Shown here one piece after another: positions 11,140 to 23,426 of a DNA stretch of 64,000 nucleotides; the first letter of the stretch is position 1; every line of letters starts with the position of its first letter. This DNA is from Zingiber officinale (lineage: Eukaryota; Streptophyta; Magnoliopsida; Zingiberales; Zingiberaceae): the NCBI RefSeq assembly GCF_018446385.1, contig NC_055987.1, positions 29,456,202-29,520,201 of the forward strand, written 5' to 3'. The notes under the pieces were generated by a model that saw nothing but the letters and a program-made list of their open reading frames with translations, made no database searches and had not been told where the DNA came from. The translations under genes were made by a program, and so were the position numbers.

Positions 11140-11740
11140 ATATTACCGACGGAATTTAATATTCCGTCGGTATTTACCGACGGAAATCTTCATTCCGTCG
11201 GCAATCTATCGAATTGCAACAGGTGTTTACGATACATTACCGACGGAATATTGAATTCCGTCGGTGCTTGCCGACGGAATTTACTATTCCGTCGGCAACC
11301 TATCGAATTTGCAATAGGCATTACGATATATCACCGACGGAATTCAGAATCCCGTCGGCAATCACCGACGGAATTTAATATTTCGTCGGCAAGCACCGAC
11401 GAAATTCATAATTCCGTCGGAAATATACCGACGGAATTCATAATTCCGTCGGTGATTGCCGACGGGATTCTGAATTCCGTCGGTGATTGCCGACGGAATT
11501 ATGAATTCCATCGGTAAACTCCGTTACCCGCTGTTGGCCCTTTCTCCGACGGGAAACTTTTCTGTCGGTAATACTTACCGACGGAATTATAAATTCCGTC
11601 GGTAAGTTTCGACTGAATATAATTTCCGTCGGTAAATTGACCACCGACCCAATTCTTTCCGATAGAAAAAACTCCGTCGGTATTCTGTCGGAAAACGCAT
11701 TTACCGATGGAATACCGACGGAAGATTCAGTCGTTATTCG
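11140..11740. repeat. CACTA subterminal palindrome array (CCGACGGAAT units)
   Basis: About twenty copies of ACCGACGGAATT or its complement AATTCCGTCGGT, arranged mostly head-to-head and tail-to-tail so neighbouring units form inverted pairs with short AT spacers. Subterminal arrays of short repeats next to the terminal inverted repeat are a hallmark of CACTA elements and, in En/Spm, are the binding sites of the TNPA-type protein. The reverse-complement AATTCCGTCGG cores are highly uniform; variants such as AATTCCATCGG occur near the right end. Confidence 0.88.
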
Positions 11741-11760
11741 CGACTTTTTTTGTTGTGTTG
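11741..11760. repeat. CACTA right terminus (degenerate terminal inverted repeat)
   Basis: The plus strand ends CGACTTTTTTTGTTGTGTTG; its complement, CAACACAACAAAAAAAGTCG, resembles the CACTACAACAAAAA consensus with one change near the tip. The matching left end is outside the window. Confidence 0.6.
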
Positions 11761-12935
11761 TCTTCAAATTCAGCTCCAGGCGTATTTGATGGTGTACATA
11801 TTACTTCATACCATAAATGAACACGTGTTCTATAGTGAGTGACTCATCCTTTAACTTCGTATGATGAATGTTGCCACCACTATATTGAAATGGGTGTTAC
11901 AAGGTAATGAGGGTGTGAGAAAATTTGTACGAAGTGATTGCCAATATGAGTGATAGCTATGTCCAGACGCTCTTGGTTTAGAATTGGAGGAGTTCTTAAT
12001 GGTAAGTGAGTAAGACAACTCTCAATTTCCAAAAGCATAAAGTCCATCCAATGCATTTCTGGTGCCCACGATTCGAATCAATCCAATAAGAATAATAATC
12101 GATTGACTACCAAATTTCGATCTGAATAAAATTGATTATATAGATCCTTATTTTATTGAATTTCTTTTTTATAAACTTGAATTGTACTTGAAACCAATCG
12201 TCATCACCATACCTAATTAGTACAACTATTATCCTGAAACCAACCTTCAGGCATGTGTCATGTATTAAGGGTTGGAGGATGTGTAATTTAAAGGAAAGAG
12301 AGATTTTAACATGTGTCAAGAGTTAGATGAAATAATTTAAAAAGAGGAGAGATTAGAGGATAATTTAAAGAGAGAGGAAAGTTTTAATATATACCCGGAG
12401 TTGTCAATACTTTGAGGAGAGGTAATTTAAAAAAAATGGAAGGTTTTGACCTATGTAAAAAATTAAATAAAATAAAAAAAAACATTGATGGAAAAAATAA
12501 CAAATAAAACTTATTAAAAAAAATAAAACTAATAAAAAATAAAATAAAATAAAAAATAAATAAAACTAAAAAACCAGAGATACATGAATAAAATATATAT
12601 AAAATAAGTGAAGTGATCTATGTTAAAAATTATATAAAATAAAAAATTTAATAAAAATAATAAACAAAATGAATTAAAAAATAAAAATTAAATAAAATTA
12701 GAAAAAAAAAATATAAGAAAGGAGTTTAAACAAGAAAGAGTATGAAGGTCATTTAAAAAGGAATTTGTTAGGAGGGGTGGGAGAAGCAATTTGCGAGTAG
12801 AACATTCTGTGAATATGTCGAGTGCAATAGAACTACGAGCAAAACTTCCCTGGTTTACTACTGATCAGGATAAATCAATGGTGAATCTTTCAGACTACAG
12901 AATTACTTGGTGCAGTTACAACAATCTCTTTGACC
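11761..12935. other. AT-rich intergenic stretch
   Basis: No gene is recognised. About 12,440-12,720 is low-complexity A-rich DNA (AAATAAAATAAA words). The last 100-150 bp before 12,936 probably hold the peroxiredoxin 3' UTR. Confidence 0.5.
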
Positions 12936-15900
12936 CTAAACAGCTGAGAAATATTCCTTACTAAGTTTAGGATCTGGCTTCATTGATTTCTCTCCAGGTT
13001 TCCATCCAGCAGGGCAAACCTCGTCTGGATTCTCTTGAACATATTGCAACGCCTGCAGGACAGAAACAGTATGAATAATGAGCCTCAAGTATGGCTACCA
13101 AACCATTAACGATATCAAAAGCAACCGGAAACAAGCTTGAATGATATTTTCAGCACTGTAAGATACAGAAGTGCAAAGAACCATAGGTACCGATGCTACT
13201 TTGCTACTTTGATGAATGAGGTGTCATAGATCAGAGGGAGATTTCATCTGCTTTTATCAAGCGTTACCTGAAGTGTTCGCAAGGTTTCATCAACACTACG
13301 ACCAATGGCAAGGTTATTGATGGTGGCATGCTGAATTACCCCTTCCTTGTCTATGATGAATAATCCTCGCAATGCAATACCCTAGGAAAATAAGTTCCCG
13401 GCAAATGGAAGTTAAATTAGTTTACAAGAACAGATCAGACCAATAAAACAACAAAAAATTCCCAACTATTAAAGGTCAGCTTAATGCTAGTTACAATTAT
13501 TAGATTAATTACAGAGTTGATCACACATAGAAAGGCAAGCACCATCTACCTGATCTGGGATCAGAACGCCAAAGGATTTGGAAATTGATTTAGAGATGTC
13601 TGATACCAGTGGGTATTTGAGATCACCCAGACCCCCTGACTTCCTATCTGTTTGAACCCATGCCAGATGGGAGAACTGAGGAGGAAATATTGGGTTAAAA
13701 TGAAATGAACCCAATAGTATAACAATAAATCCAATAACTACAGAAGTATAATTCATTGTTTCTTTTTTCCTTTGGTCATTCTGTCAATGAAATCTCATCT
13801 TGCATTATATTTCAGAACAAAACAATACATAATAATGGAGATAACTAACCAAAGAAACAAAAACAACAGAATTAAGACACCAGTTCTGAATGTGGAAAAA
13901 AAAAAGAAAACCTGTGGAAGTTAGAGAATGAAAATTACATTCCCCAAGAAGTTCATTTATAATTTGCACGCAAAAATGATTGGCAAAAATGGTGAGATAG
14001 TCTCTTGGAAATCATATGCACGAGGATGCATACATTAACTATGGAATTCCACCATGGTGAGAGGCAATAACTAACTGCTAACAATGCTGGGTTGAGGGAG
14101 AAAATGGAGAATGGAGATCATAGAAAGATCGAACTATGGAATCCCATAATTAAGAATTTAGAGTTGCCTGATCCTTGAAGGTGTGGAAGAAGTATTGCAT
14201 GACAAAATATTGATAGTTGAGAAAAAATTTATATAGTGGTCTTTTCCAGAAAATAACTTCATTTATATTTTCTAAGAGTCAGTGATACTTCTTTTTTCTG
14301 ACAACCATATATTGAAGACATCATAATATTCTGATAGACAACACTAAGTTGGGCAAAACATTGAAACTAGAATCAAGAAGCATGGATAGAATAAATAAAT
14401 ATATACAGATATACAGATACTAGATGTACCAAATATTAATAACAACTTACCACACTGTCAACTGAAACACCTATGACCTCTGTGTTTATCTTTTCAAATT
14501 CTGAGTAGCGGTCACTAAAAGCAATAATCTCTGTCACAATTGAAAGAAATTTAGTCCCATTGGTTCTGTTAAGATATGAAGTTTCAATGTTGGAAATAAC
14601 TTACCTGTAGGGCAGACAAATGTGAAGTCAAGTGGGTAGAAAAACAGAATCACATACTTCTTTCCAATATAATCAGAGAGTTTGACCTGCCAAAGTAGCA
14701 TGATGAGAAAGGCTAATCATTATCATATAATGCAAGAAGAGACACTTGAATACTTGATGCCAGATATACTTAAATAGATAACAAAGATTAAAGATAAGCA
14801 TCTAATGATGAAATTCAAGTTTACATTAAGGGTGTTTCAAATTCAATCCTCATAGATATGTAATTCAAGATAGTTAAGAAAAAATGAGTCAGTTTTTTTT
14901 TTGTCAATAGATGAGATTATTCTAATGCGGAAAGGCTTGGCGTATGAAATGGTTTAAGTGGAAGGAAATGAAAAAAAAAAAAATTGTTTTGTTTCCACTA
15001 TACTCCTTTCTTCTTGTTTACTTGGATGGAATCATAAGAAAAGAAATAATATTGATAACTTGTGCTTATTAGATGCTTAGACTTCAGTTCTGTTGATTGG
15101 TGAAGAAATGAAATGAAGGAATTGGACAGATTAAAGCCTTCTATCATCAAATAGAATTAAATAAAATCCTATATCTAGGTAACATAAATATAACCAACAA
15201 TATAACTTAATATCAAACTAAATGATGAAAATGAACCCACTTATCCATCCCCAAATAGTTCATAGACATCAGTCGTTATTATTTTTTCCTTGAATCTGCA
15301 ACTGATTTGGGGCATATGATGTTATGAGATGGAGGTATTATTCAAATGGATTATGAACAAACACAGTTGAGTGAAGCATTTGAAGGTTGCAATGATCACT
15401 GCGCTCTAGTAGATTTTTTATTTCTCTAAGTTTATACCATTGCTAACAACATTAGTCACTTATTTAAACGTACATTAATGAACTCCTGATCGAAAACAGC
15501 TTCAGCCTCGAAGTCCGGTGCTTTGTTCCCAACTAGCGGCAGGTAAGTCTGCAGAACATCAATCTCACTTTCAAATTTCAATCAAGAGATAAATACAAAG
15601 AAAAGAAGCCGAAGGAAACCCACTTGTTAGAAGTTGTTTTTCACGTAAAAATACCAAATGTCCAATATCTACACTATTCTCATACAAATTGTCTACTGTC
15701 TGCAAATTTCATCAAGTAATAAAAGGGAAACTTCACTATAAAATACATCCTAAAAAAAAAACTAAAACAGCCAAGAGTACAACGTATAGGATTCGTTACC
15801 TCGGCCGAAGCTTTGACAACGACACTTCTTGGGATAGATCTGGGGGCAGAACCCATCGGGGCGGGGCGGGCTGTGAAGCTCCGCCTCAGACGGTGGAAAC

Positions 15901-16003
15901 CCTTCGGGATTGCTTGTACTATCCTTGATCCAGATGCAGACACCGAGGATGCCATCGGTGCTGTGAGCTTCGACGCAACGACGGGAGGAACGGAGCAGGC
16001 CAT
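12936..16003 (-). CDS. BAS1: 2-Cys peroxiredoxin, chloroplastic (BAS1 type)
   Basis: Thiol peroxidase that reduces H2O2 and alkyl hydroperoxides in the chloroplast stroma, re-reduced by NTRC or thioredoxins (family knowledge). Seven exons with closing phases: 15,800-16,003; 15,474-15,548; 14,605-14,686; 14,451-14,530; 13,550-13,675; 13,268-13,381; 12,936-13,052, giving 265 residues, the usual length. Residues 1 to about 65 are a Ser/Arg/Pro-rich transit peptide. The peroxidatic cysteine is about C118 in FTFVCPTE, whose codons span the exon 3/4 junction, and the resolving cysteine about C240 in EVCPAGW. GGLG and the C-terminal YF (KEYFSAV) mark the hyperoxidation-sensitive type. The start ATG at 16,003 has a strong GCCATGGCC context; no earlier in-frame ATG was seen. 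All key residues are present and the gene looks intact. It is divergent to the E2F gene. Confidence 0.95.
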
Positions 16004-17106
16004 GGCGTCGGAGCACACACGCTCTCGCTCCCTTGCCTCTTCGCTTCTATGACGACAGATGTAGGATAAGAAGTCATCTCTAAATCGGCTCCGTTCATTT
16101 TATAACCAGAACCGGATCCAATGGATCTCGACGATTACGGAGCCTGGAGAATCTCTACCGTTCATCCAAATGAATCTGAATATTCACGGTGTGTTCCGGA
16201 GTCCCAATTATAAGCTTCCAGAAGCTACCGCGATAGCTGAAGACTGAGATCTTTTTAACCCACTGCCCTCTCTAGAAACACCCACCTCTAAGCTATGAGA
16301 ACGTCACTCCAATGAGGCGGGTAGATTTGGGGAACGTATGTGCGAGAAAAGTACAAGGCGCATTGGCTCAACAATTTCTTAATTCAGAGATGCCACGTGT
16401 CATATAGGGCCGCACTCTCACCAAAACGAACACCCAAGGCGTTTTATCCAGTTAACACACGGTTCAGATTTATCCTAGACGACTATCCATTAACATCGGA
16501 CCGTCAGAATTAGAGCACCGCGGCCAATCCGGTTTAAATAAAAAATGGGGATGAGTTGGCAGCCCAAGGCGCACGTATCGCCGCCTTGGACAAATCGATC
16601 GACAACGCATATTACGTAGCAATATAAATAATAAAGTTAAAAATTAGAAATTACAGTGGAGTTTTGATCGAGATCGTCCATTTTAGCTCGTGTGATGCGA
16701 TGGGATGGTAAAATTGTTTTTAGAAATTAAAATAGAAGCATTAATCGATAAAAGAGGAATAGAGAATGAGAGACGATCTCACAACTTCCCTCCACAGCCA
16801 CGCTACCCCTCCCGAACACTATAATTTCCCTCCCTCTCCATTCTTTTAACCCACCAGCCCACACCCCGCGCGCAAACCCTCCTCGAGCCGGCGACTCCAG
16901 ATCCCCAATAGGATCTCAATTCCGGTGGCCTCTCCGGCCGCCGTTTGCCACCCTACGGGATCCGCTCTTCCTCCCGGAAACCCGACAGGCACAAGGGTCT
17001 TGGAGTCGGGATTCTACCTCGATAACGACGACCACTTTGGGGCTCGAGATCGGGGGTTCGAGCGGGTTTCTTTACGAACGTCGGATCTTTATAGAATAGG
17101 TGGGCG
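16004..17106. promoter_or_regulatory. Shared divergent promoter region of the peroxiredoxin and E2F genes
   Basis: The start codons of the two divergent genes are 1.1 kb apart with no repeat or other gene between them, so both promoters and 5' UTRs must lie here. The E2F side (16,780-17,106) is GC- and CT-rich, as in plant 5' UTRs. No convincing consensus E2F site was found by eye. Confidence 0.6.
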
Positions 17107-20100
17107 ATGTCCGGCTGTCGAACTTCTGGGGACCGACTGGCGCGGCCGTGCGGACAGATCCCTCAATCGCTGAAGCACCGGCGACTGCTGTTGTCCTCGG
17201 CCAGTAAGGCTAGCCTGGTCGAGGACAACCGCTTCCCTGCTGCTGATGGGCGTGCAGCCGGCACTGAGGTGGCTGATTCCGTGGTCGTTAATACGCCTGT
17301 AAGTTCTAACTTTGGTGCTTCCTTTGTTTTCTCCTCCGATTCAATATGGAGATTTGATCTGGTAGTTGCAAATCTTTCGGGTGTTTTGTGTTGATTGATA
17401 TTTTGTGAATTGAGTTGATAGTTTAATCATTTCTGGGCGACTTTTTGTGTTTTTAGGGAAGTCGTTGAGATCACATTTGGGCACTAGTTGCTAGCGGCAG
17501 AACTAGGTTAGGCATAGATTGGAAGGATATGTACTTTAAACTTGTGTTTCCAGCATATTCATCCTTTTTAATTTTTATCAGTAGGATCTGTGGAATTCCT
17601 AATTTTGGATGTGCTACGTAGTACCATTGATGCACCTATATTATTCTTGAGTCGAACTAAATTGTAATTCCTGAATGAATGATGAAGTGAATGTATCTCT
17701 AGATCCTTCAAGAAATTACGATAGGCTGCAGGGTTGAAATAGGACTGGTATTCTCATTTGGTCATGCTAAAATGCAGAAATATCTATTGTTCATTTTGTT
17801 TAAATTTTGTCTTATATTTTCATGTAGACTTGTTCTCCAAATTGGTTCACAGGATTTCTTAGTATAGTTGAATTGAGAGCATTAAGTTACTTGATCATCA
17901 AACATGGACCTACAAGGACAGCATATAAAACTTAGACATCTTTTCTAATAAAAGTGAGCCAAAAATCTTAATCAATAAGTTGCATACACATGAACACTAT
18001 GTAGTCATTAACAAATCTTGTCTCTTAGAGATTGCCTTCTGCAAAAAGTTTAGCAACATATGGGTCGTTGGAAGTTTGGAGAAATATATCTTGAATATGA
18101 CCAAGGGTGCTAAAATTACAAATAACATGTGAAATTGTCTCTGGCATTTCATGTCCTGGCAATTTGTTATTTTGATTCTATATGCTGCTTTTTCTATCTC
18201 AGTTTGGTCAAGAGATTGACAATCTACGTATCTTTCATTAGTCGGTTGAGATTTGGACCCAATTTGAAGCACCCACTTGATCTACATATCCTAGTTGAAT
18301 ATGTTTTAAAGTGTCTACTTTTTCGTTTACATAATGTTTTTTCACAACTATAAATAATCTGCTTAACAAAATATTCACAAACTGTTTTTTTTATGAACTG
18401 TATCTTTCAAGGTAAAAATCTTAGTACTTTAACATGTTACATGGTTTGTGTTGGATAAATGGGGGCCGTCTAAAACCACTTTTAGTTTACGAAAGGACAA
18501 ATTATGCCTAACCAATTTATAATGTTAGTGCATGATTTTCAGAAATTAAATGTGAAAGTGTTTTTGCTATAAGTCCAACTCTTAGTAATCTTTATAGCCT
18601 AATCTTAGTTATCTGAATTTAAAAAGCTTTAATATTTTCATATATGGGTTTTGAAAAGTTATTAGCTGTTAGGAATTATTAATTGAGTCTATCTATCTTG
18701 ACTGAATTTTTGTGTGATAGGATTTATAAAGAGAAAGGAAGCCTCCCTGGTAAGTCATAAATATGTTTAGGAGATCTAGAGGTGGTCTAGAATTTGTTGT
18801 TTTCTTTATGCAGGTAAGTTAGGTTTATTGAGTAGTCAGTCATTTTTTTCTCTTTTCACATCATGGAAGTACAAACCTTTTGTTTTGCTAGAAAGCTTTA
18901 GCTTGAAATACTCTTGAAAAGTAAAACTTGTGTAGCATTAGGCTTTCTCCAACTCAGGGAGGAGAAAGAATCTACTGATTCAAGAGAAGAATTAAGTGAA
19001 TAAATTAGCTTTTATTGCAATAGAAAATAGAATGAATAAGTGCTGAAGCATGACCTGTGGTTATTTAATTGCAGTTTTTTCTTTCTTCTATATAAAGTAG
19101 ATCTTAGCAGAAGTAACTCTTTGCCTCCAATGTATTTGCTATATTGTACAGTAATTCAATTCTTGCAGTATAATTTCCCTACTTAACTAGTAAATAATCC
19201 ATATGAGTTGATGACTATAATTCGACTGAAGTGATATTTCATTTCTTAGCTGAAGAGAAAGCCTGAACATGGAGATAATGAGGCTTCTGAGTTGAGTGAG
19301 CTGAAGATAACTCCAGGCTCTGCTGAAGTAGTTAACAATCCTCTTGTTAGACTGACCAAGAAAAGTTATAGCAGACCTAAGGTATCCAAGCACAACAAAT
19401 CTGATGTCCAAGATTCTCTATCAAATGCTGGTGCGTATTGCCATCCTTCCAAGGCTAGTGCAATGTTAATCTTCCACTAGAAAAGTAGATCATTATATAC
19501 ATCTACAAAGCGAACTGTAACTGGCTAAGAAGTTGAAGCTTTTTTTTAAATATTTAGGTCAGTGAACTATAATGATCATATTTTCATTAGAAATCTAACT
19601 CATAAGAAAGATTTGGTTTCCAGCAGGTTCGCCTTCATGCAATGCTCTTACTAATGTTGGTACTTGCCGTTATGATAGCTCTTTAGGTGATGGAAGTTGT
19701 GATTTATTTCACTTTCATAATAAAAAAAGGTTTTAAGTTTATTCTTGCAATTGAGAAATTCTTTTCATCATCATTATCTAATTTCATTGTCAGGACTCTT
19801 GACCAAACGGTTTATCAATTTGCTTAAACATGCACAAGATGGCACTCTTGATTTGAATAAAGCGGCAGAAACACTTGTGGTGAAGTCAATGCTTACTAAT
19901 TTGAATAATTCTTCTCTTATACATAAGTAGAATTTTACTTGTAGGTGCAAAAGAGGCGAATTTATGACATCACAAATGTGCTTGAAGGGATAGGACTGAT
20001 AGAAAAGAATCTCAAAAACAAAATTCGTTGGACGTAAATTATATTTTCCTCTAAGAATCTTGTTGTTTTCTGTGTGCTCTAAAATTTGTTATTTCAAAAT

Positions 20101-22073
20101 GAAGAGTTTTCATAAATGCATTCCAGTGGCTTAGATGATAAAATGCCAGGAGAGGTTCAAAATGATCTGCCATTGCTGCAGGTATGGTTCATCATTGCTT
20201 TCTTAACAAAACCAAATAATCCTGTTTTAAATCTTCATTTCTAGAGTAAGTTGCTGTTAAATTCTCCACTGATATACAAGATCAACAAATTTTGCTAAAT
20301 TTTGTGCCCTTCAGGCAGAAGTTGAAAAATTAGTTTTGCAAGAGAATCAGTTGGATGAGTGCATCAGGTTTGGTTTCAGTACTTAATCGAGCTTCTAGCT
20401 ACTGCTTCAAAAATGCTATAAAACGCAAAGAATGCTGAAACATTCCACTTCTCATAGCAAAATGCAAGAAAGGATGAGGGTGTTCACTGAAACAGAAAGT
20501 AATCAAAAGTATGTTCTTTTCTTTTTCTCGCATTTGCATCTCACATATGTTTATCGACATCTATAAATAAAAATCACTTTATGTTACTTTGTACAACTTC
20601 AGGCTGCTTTATCTGACAATAGATGACATCAAAAGCGTACCTTGCTTTCAGGTTTTCTTATATGTTTTCCTTGCTTATTTTTGTAAATTAAAAATTGAAA
20701 TTTTGGCTGTTAGTAATCACCAAAGGTTATCCTTTCATGCTTGTATGCAGAATCAGACGCTTATAGCAATAAAAGCACCTCATGGTACTACCCTGGAGGT
20801 TCCAGATCCAGATGAGGTAAAAAGAAGCAGTGAGTCAATATTTTCTTTCTTAATTTATTTCTCCAGATGTTAACCGAAAGTTCTCCCTCTGCATGAAGGC
20901 TTTTGAATATCCACATTGGAGATACAGAATTGTCATACGAAGCACAATGGGTCCTATTGATATTTACCTTGTAAGGTAGTCATTCTTTTTTATGTGCACA
21001 ATATTTGTAAACAAGCTTTTTAATTAGATTGTATTTGTTCTTTAACAAGGCTCTTCTCATTCCTTTTTGTCGCTAGTAAATTTGAAAAGAATTTTGAGGA
21101 GATGAGTAGCGTTGAGACCCCTTTAAGAACTGATGAGATGGTAAGTTCTGGGTCACTGGAGGCCGCCATCTTGGCAGTTGCAACAGATGAGAGCAAAGAT
21201 GAGAAAATGGAATTCAAGAATCAAGATAGACAGGGGTGCCTTGATGCAAGTTCCTCAGAGGATACTGGCTGTGGTATGACAAAAATTGTACCTTCTGAAA
21301 TTGATGTAAGTCTGAGCATCTTGACCTTGAGATTCCAATCCGTCGTAACTATTATTACCCTTGAACTTTTTGTCAATTTCCGGAATATGCATCTCAGCTC
21401 AAACAAAAGAGAATGCAACTGATTAGTTAGGCTTCTTCCATGCTAGTGACATGTTCAATCTGAAAATCTCTCTAGTTTCATCTTTATTTATTAAACTACT
21501 AAGATATTTGATCATCATCATAGTTTACTTCTCAGAGGATTACTTTCTCATCATTCTTAAACTAAAGAAAAGGAATATAATTTTCTTATGACATGCTTAT
21601 CCTTATCCAAAGAAATGTCATTTGTTTTGTCAGACAAATGTGTGTATTTAGAGTAGCTAGTTGAGCTTTTACATGATTTTATGTTAAAGTTTTATTGCTC
21701 ATAAATTTGAAGTTCTCAATATAAGACAGCTTTTATCAGTTTCGCTCATTGTGCTGGTACTTGAAAGTACATATTCATGTTGAAAATAAATTCTCTTGCA
21801 GACTGATGCTGATTACTGGCTTCAATCAGATTTTGGAGCTAGCATTACAGATTTATGGAACACGCCGCGTATCCTGCCTGATATTTGCTTATATCATTTT
21901 CGTTAATGTGTATCTACTTCCATTAATAGAGATCCTTAACCTGTACTGCAGAATCACAATGGGACAGGTACAGGACAGATGACTTCACTACAGATAACAC
22001 TAGCACGGCTGAGCACCAAACTCCATGTGGAACTATTGACCCCCCAACACATGCTCCGCTCCAAAAGCTATGA
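17107..22073 (+). CDS. E2F: E2F transcription factor (canonical E2FA/B type)
   Basis: Cell-cycle transcription factor that pairs with a DP protein on TTTSSCGC sites and is held by retinoblastoma-related protein. Fourteen exons with closing phases: 17,107-17,298; 19,250-19,430; 19,627-19,686; 19,794-19,879; 19,945-20,033; 20,127-20,181; 20,315-20,367; 20,458-20,508; 20,603-20,651; 20,751-20,816; 20,899-20,975; 21,077-21,305; 21,802-21,868; 21,952-22,073, giving 458 residues. The winged-helix DNA-binding domain is about residues 139-203 (RYDSSLGLLTKRF, then the [20 protein letters not shown] signature). A coiled coil and marked box follow at about 220-322 ([24 protein letters not shown]). The RB-binding transactivation motif [18 protein letters not shown] is at about 398-415, near the C-terminus. 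The N-terminal NTPLKRK junction of exons 1 and 2 fits the family. The exon 1 start is the least certain part. Confidence 0.92.
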
Positions 22074-22693
22074 GATAAATCTAGGGACGTGAGAAATGAG
22101 ATATAAGACAGCCTTTTCTGGGGAAAGATGATTAGGAGGCCCATCAGAAGTTGAGCTATGAAGCAACTGATGAATCAAACGACAAACTGATGATGCTCGT
22201 TGCGATGCGAGAGCGCTCTCGACTGCCAAAAGTGGCATACGCAGCCCGTTTGTTGGGTTGACTTTACATCTTACTGCCTGGTTCGCTCATGGAATATAAT
22301 TCTCAATCGTGTTTTTTTGGCATCTCACTTGTCTCACCTGTATCTAGCTAGAGAGGGGGAGAGTGAGAGAGAGTAAATTGGCGTGCAGTTTTCCAGAAAT
22401 CCCCAATCTATTCATTTGAAATGTGGCTTTGCTTCTGATATGCATTCACAGGAAATCCCTGCGTGCATGTTTTGACAACCTTCCCTTCCATTTGATTCTT
22501 AGAAAACATCCAAAGTTATATTATCTTCGTTAGGTACACAAATGTATCATAAGTTAGTATTTTATTTCTGGTACTGAAGATATCACACCAGTGATCAATC
22601 TACAATCATTACTTTTCAAAATTCTGATGGAATCCGTCGTCGAACGGAAAGATAAGATGCTTAAGTTGGAGTAATCTTCTTCCGTTGAATGGT
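22074..22693. other. Convergent intergenic region with two 3' UTRs
   Basis: E2F (plus) and the DUF1279 gene (minus) face each other across 620 bp. The region should hold both 3' UTRs; it contains a short GA-rich run near 22,350. Nothing else is seen. Confidence 0.5.
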
Positions 22694-23426
22694 TTACTCG
22701 TCGGTAGTCTTCTCTTGCTTCTTCCCTATCCAATTTGCAACGATTGGCGTCAGAGCGACAGTGGGCGGGAATCTGATCGGAGATGCAGCTTTATGAGCAG
22801 CATAGGCCAGTGCAAAGGTCCCTACCTTGCCCCCAGTCTCATCGGTGGCGATCCCAATCTGCAAAAAGCACGAAAGACGATACAAGTAGAGACTCTCCTG
22901 TTCCCTGAATCTCTGAAATGATGGAATAGTTTTTTCGTTACCTGATTGAGCAGCGCCTGGACATCAATTCCAGCACTGACGAGGAGGTAGCAAAGGGAGA
23001 AGGAGAGCAGAGAGAGGGTGATTGAGGTGGCCAAGTAAGCTCCTCCGTACTTGGCCAGCAGCTCCTTGGCTTGATCACCCTTGGACTTCTCCTTCCCCTC
23101 CTTGGAGCTAAATATCTGTGAGCAAGGATAAAGAGGAAGTTGAATCAAAAATCAGGAACTCCGGATTTCAGGAAACAAAAACACGTTTAATTTGCTTTGC
23201 TGACCTTCCAAAGGCCGAACTCCAGGCCATACTTCTCGGTGATCTCTTCCGAGGCGGAGGAAGAGGAGGAGGCGGCGTTGGTTTTCTGCTCCGTTTCCTG
23301 CAAAGCGCGGATGGGGGTGAGGTGGCGGTGTTGCCGCCGGAGTCGGAAGGTGGGGAGGCGGCAGCGGGCGGGGCGGTGGGTTTGGAGAGGAGGAAGAGTA
23401 GATAAGAGGAGAGCTGCTGTGGCCAT
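22694..23426 (-). CDS. DUF1279 / FAM210-like protein, predicted chloroplastic
   Basis: Small membrane protein of the DUF1279 family; the molecular role in plants is not established. Three exons with phase-0 junctions: 23,205-23,426; 22,942-23,115; 22,694-22,858, giving 186 residues. The first 45 or so residues are Arg/Pro/Thr-rich without acids, like a plastid transit peptide, followed by a Ser-rich linker. The DUF1279 core starts at about residue 91 (KELLAKYGGAYLATSITLSL) and includes one hydrophobic segment (SLLSFSLCYLLVSAGI). It continues through GKVGTFALAYAAHKAASPIR and ends PPTVALTPIVANWIGKK, which matches the family's LAYAxHKAxxPIRxPxTxALTP pattern. ATG at 23,426 was chosen because the longer frame has no upstream ATG. 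It is convergent with E2F. It appears intact. Confidence 0.87.

Larger units (their letters stand above)
1..11760 (+). mobile_element. CACTA (En/Spm-like) DNA transposon, right portion
   Basis: A plus-strand transposase gene of the Transposase_24 (Ptta/En/Spm) type is followed by an AT-rich noncoding stretch, a dense array of CCGACGGAAT subterminal palindromes, and an end whose reverse complement reads CAACACAACAAAAAAAG. CACTA elements normally begin CACTACAACAAA, so this terminus looks like a slightly decayed one. The left end lies outside the window, so neither the 3-bp target duplication nor full length can be checked. About 8.7 kb of the interval is later LTR insertions (283-2871 and 3028-9165). 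The transposase has at least two in-frame stops besides the insertions, so the copy is non-autonomous. Confidence 0.82.

Noticed and set aside
11251-11767. Open frames on both strands in the CACTA array
   Set aside because: Translations of the CCGACGGAAT palindromes, which read open in both directions.
16860-16890. Possible E2F binding site (GCGCGCAAACC) in the E2F promoter
   Set aside because: The complement GGTTTGCGCGC does not match TTTSSCGC at the sixth base.
18720-18750. Possible small extra exon in E2F intron 1
   Set aside because: It has splice-like edges, but exons 1 and 2 join in phase to give the family's NTPLKRK junction without it.
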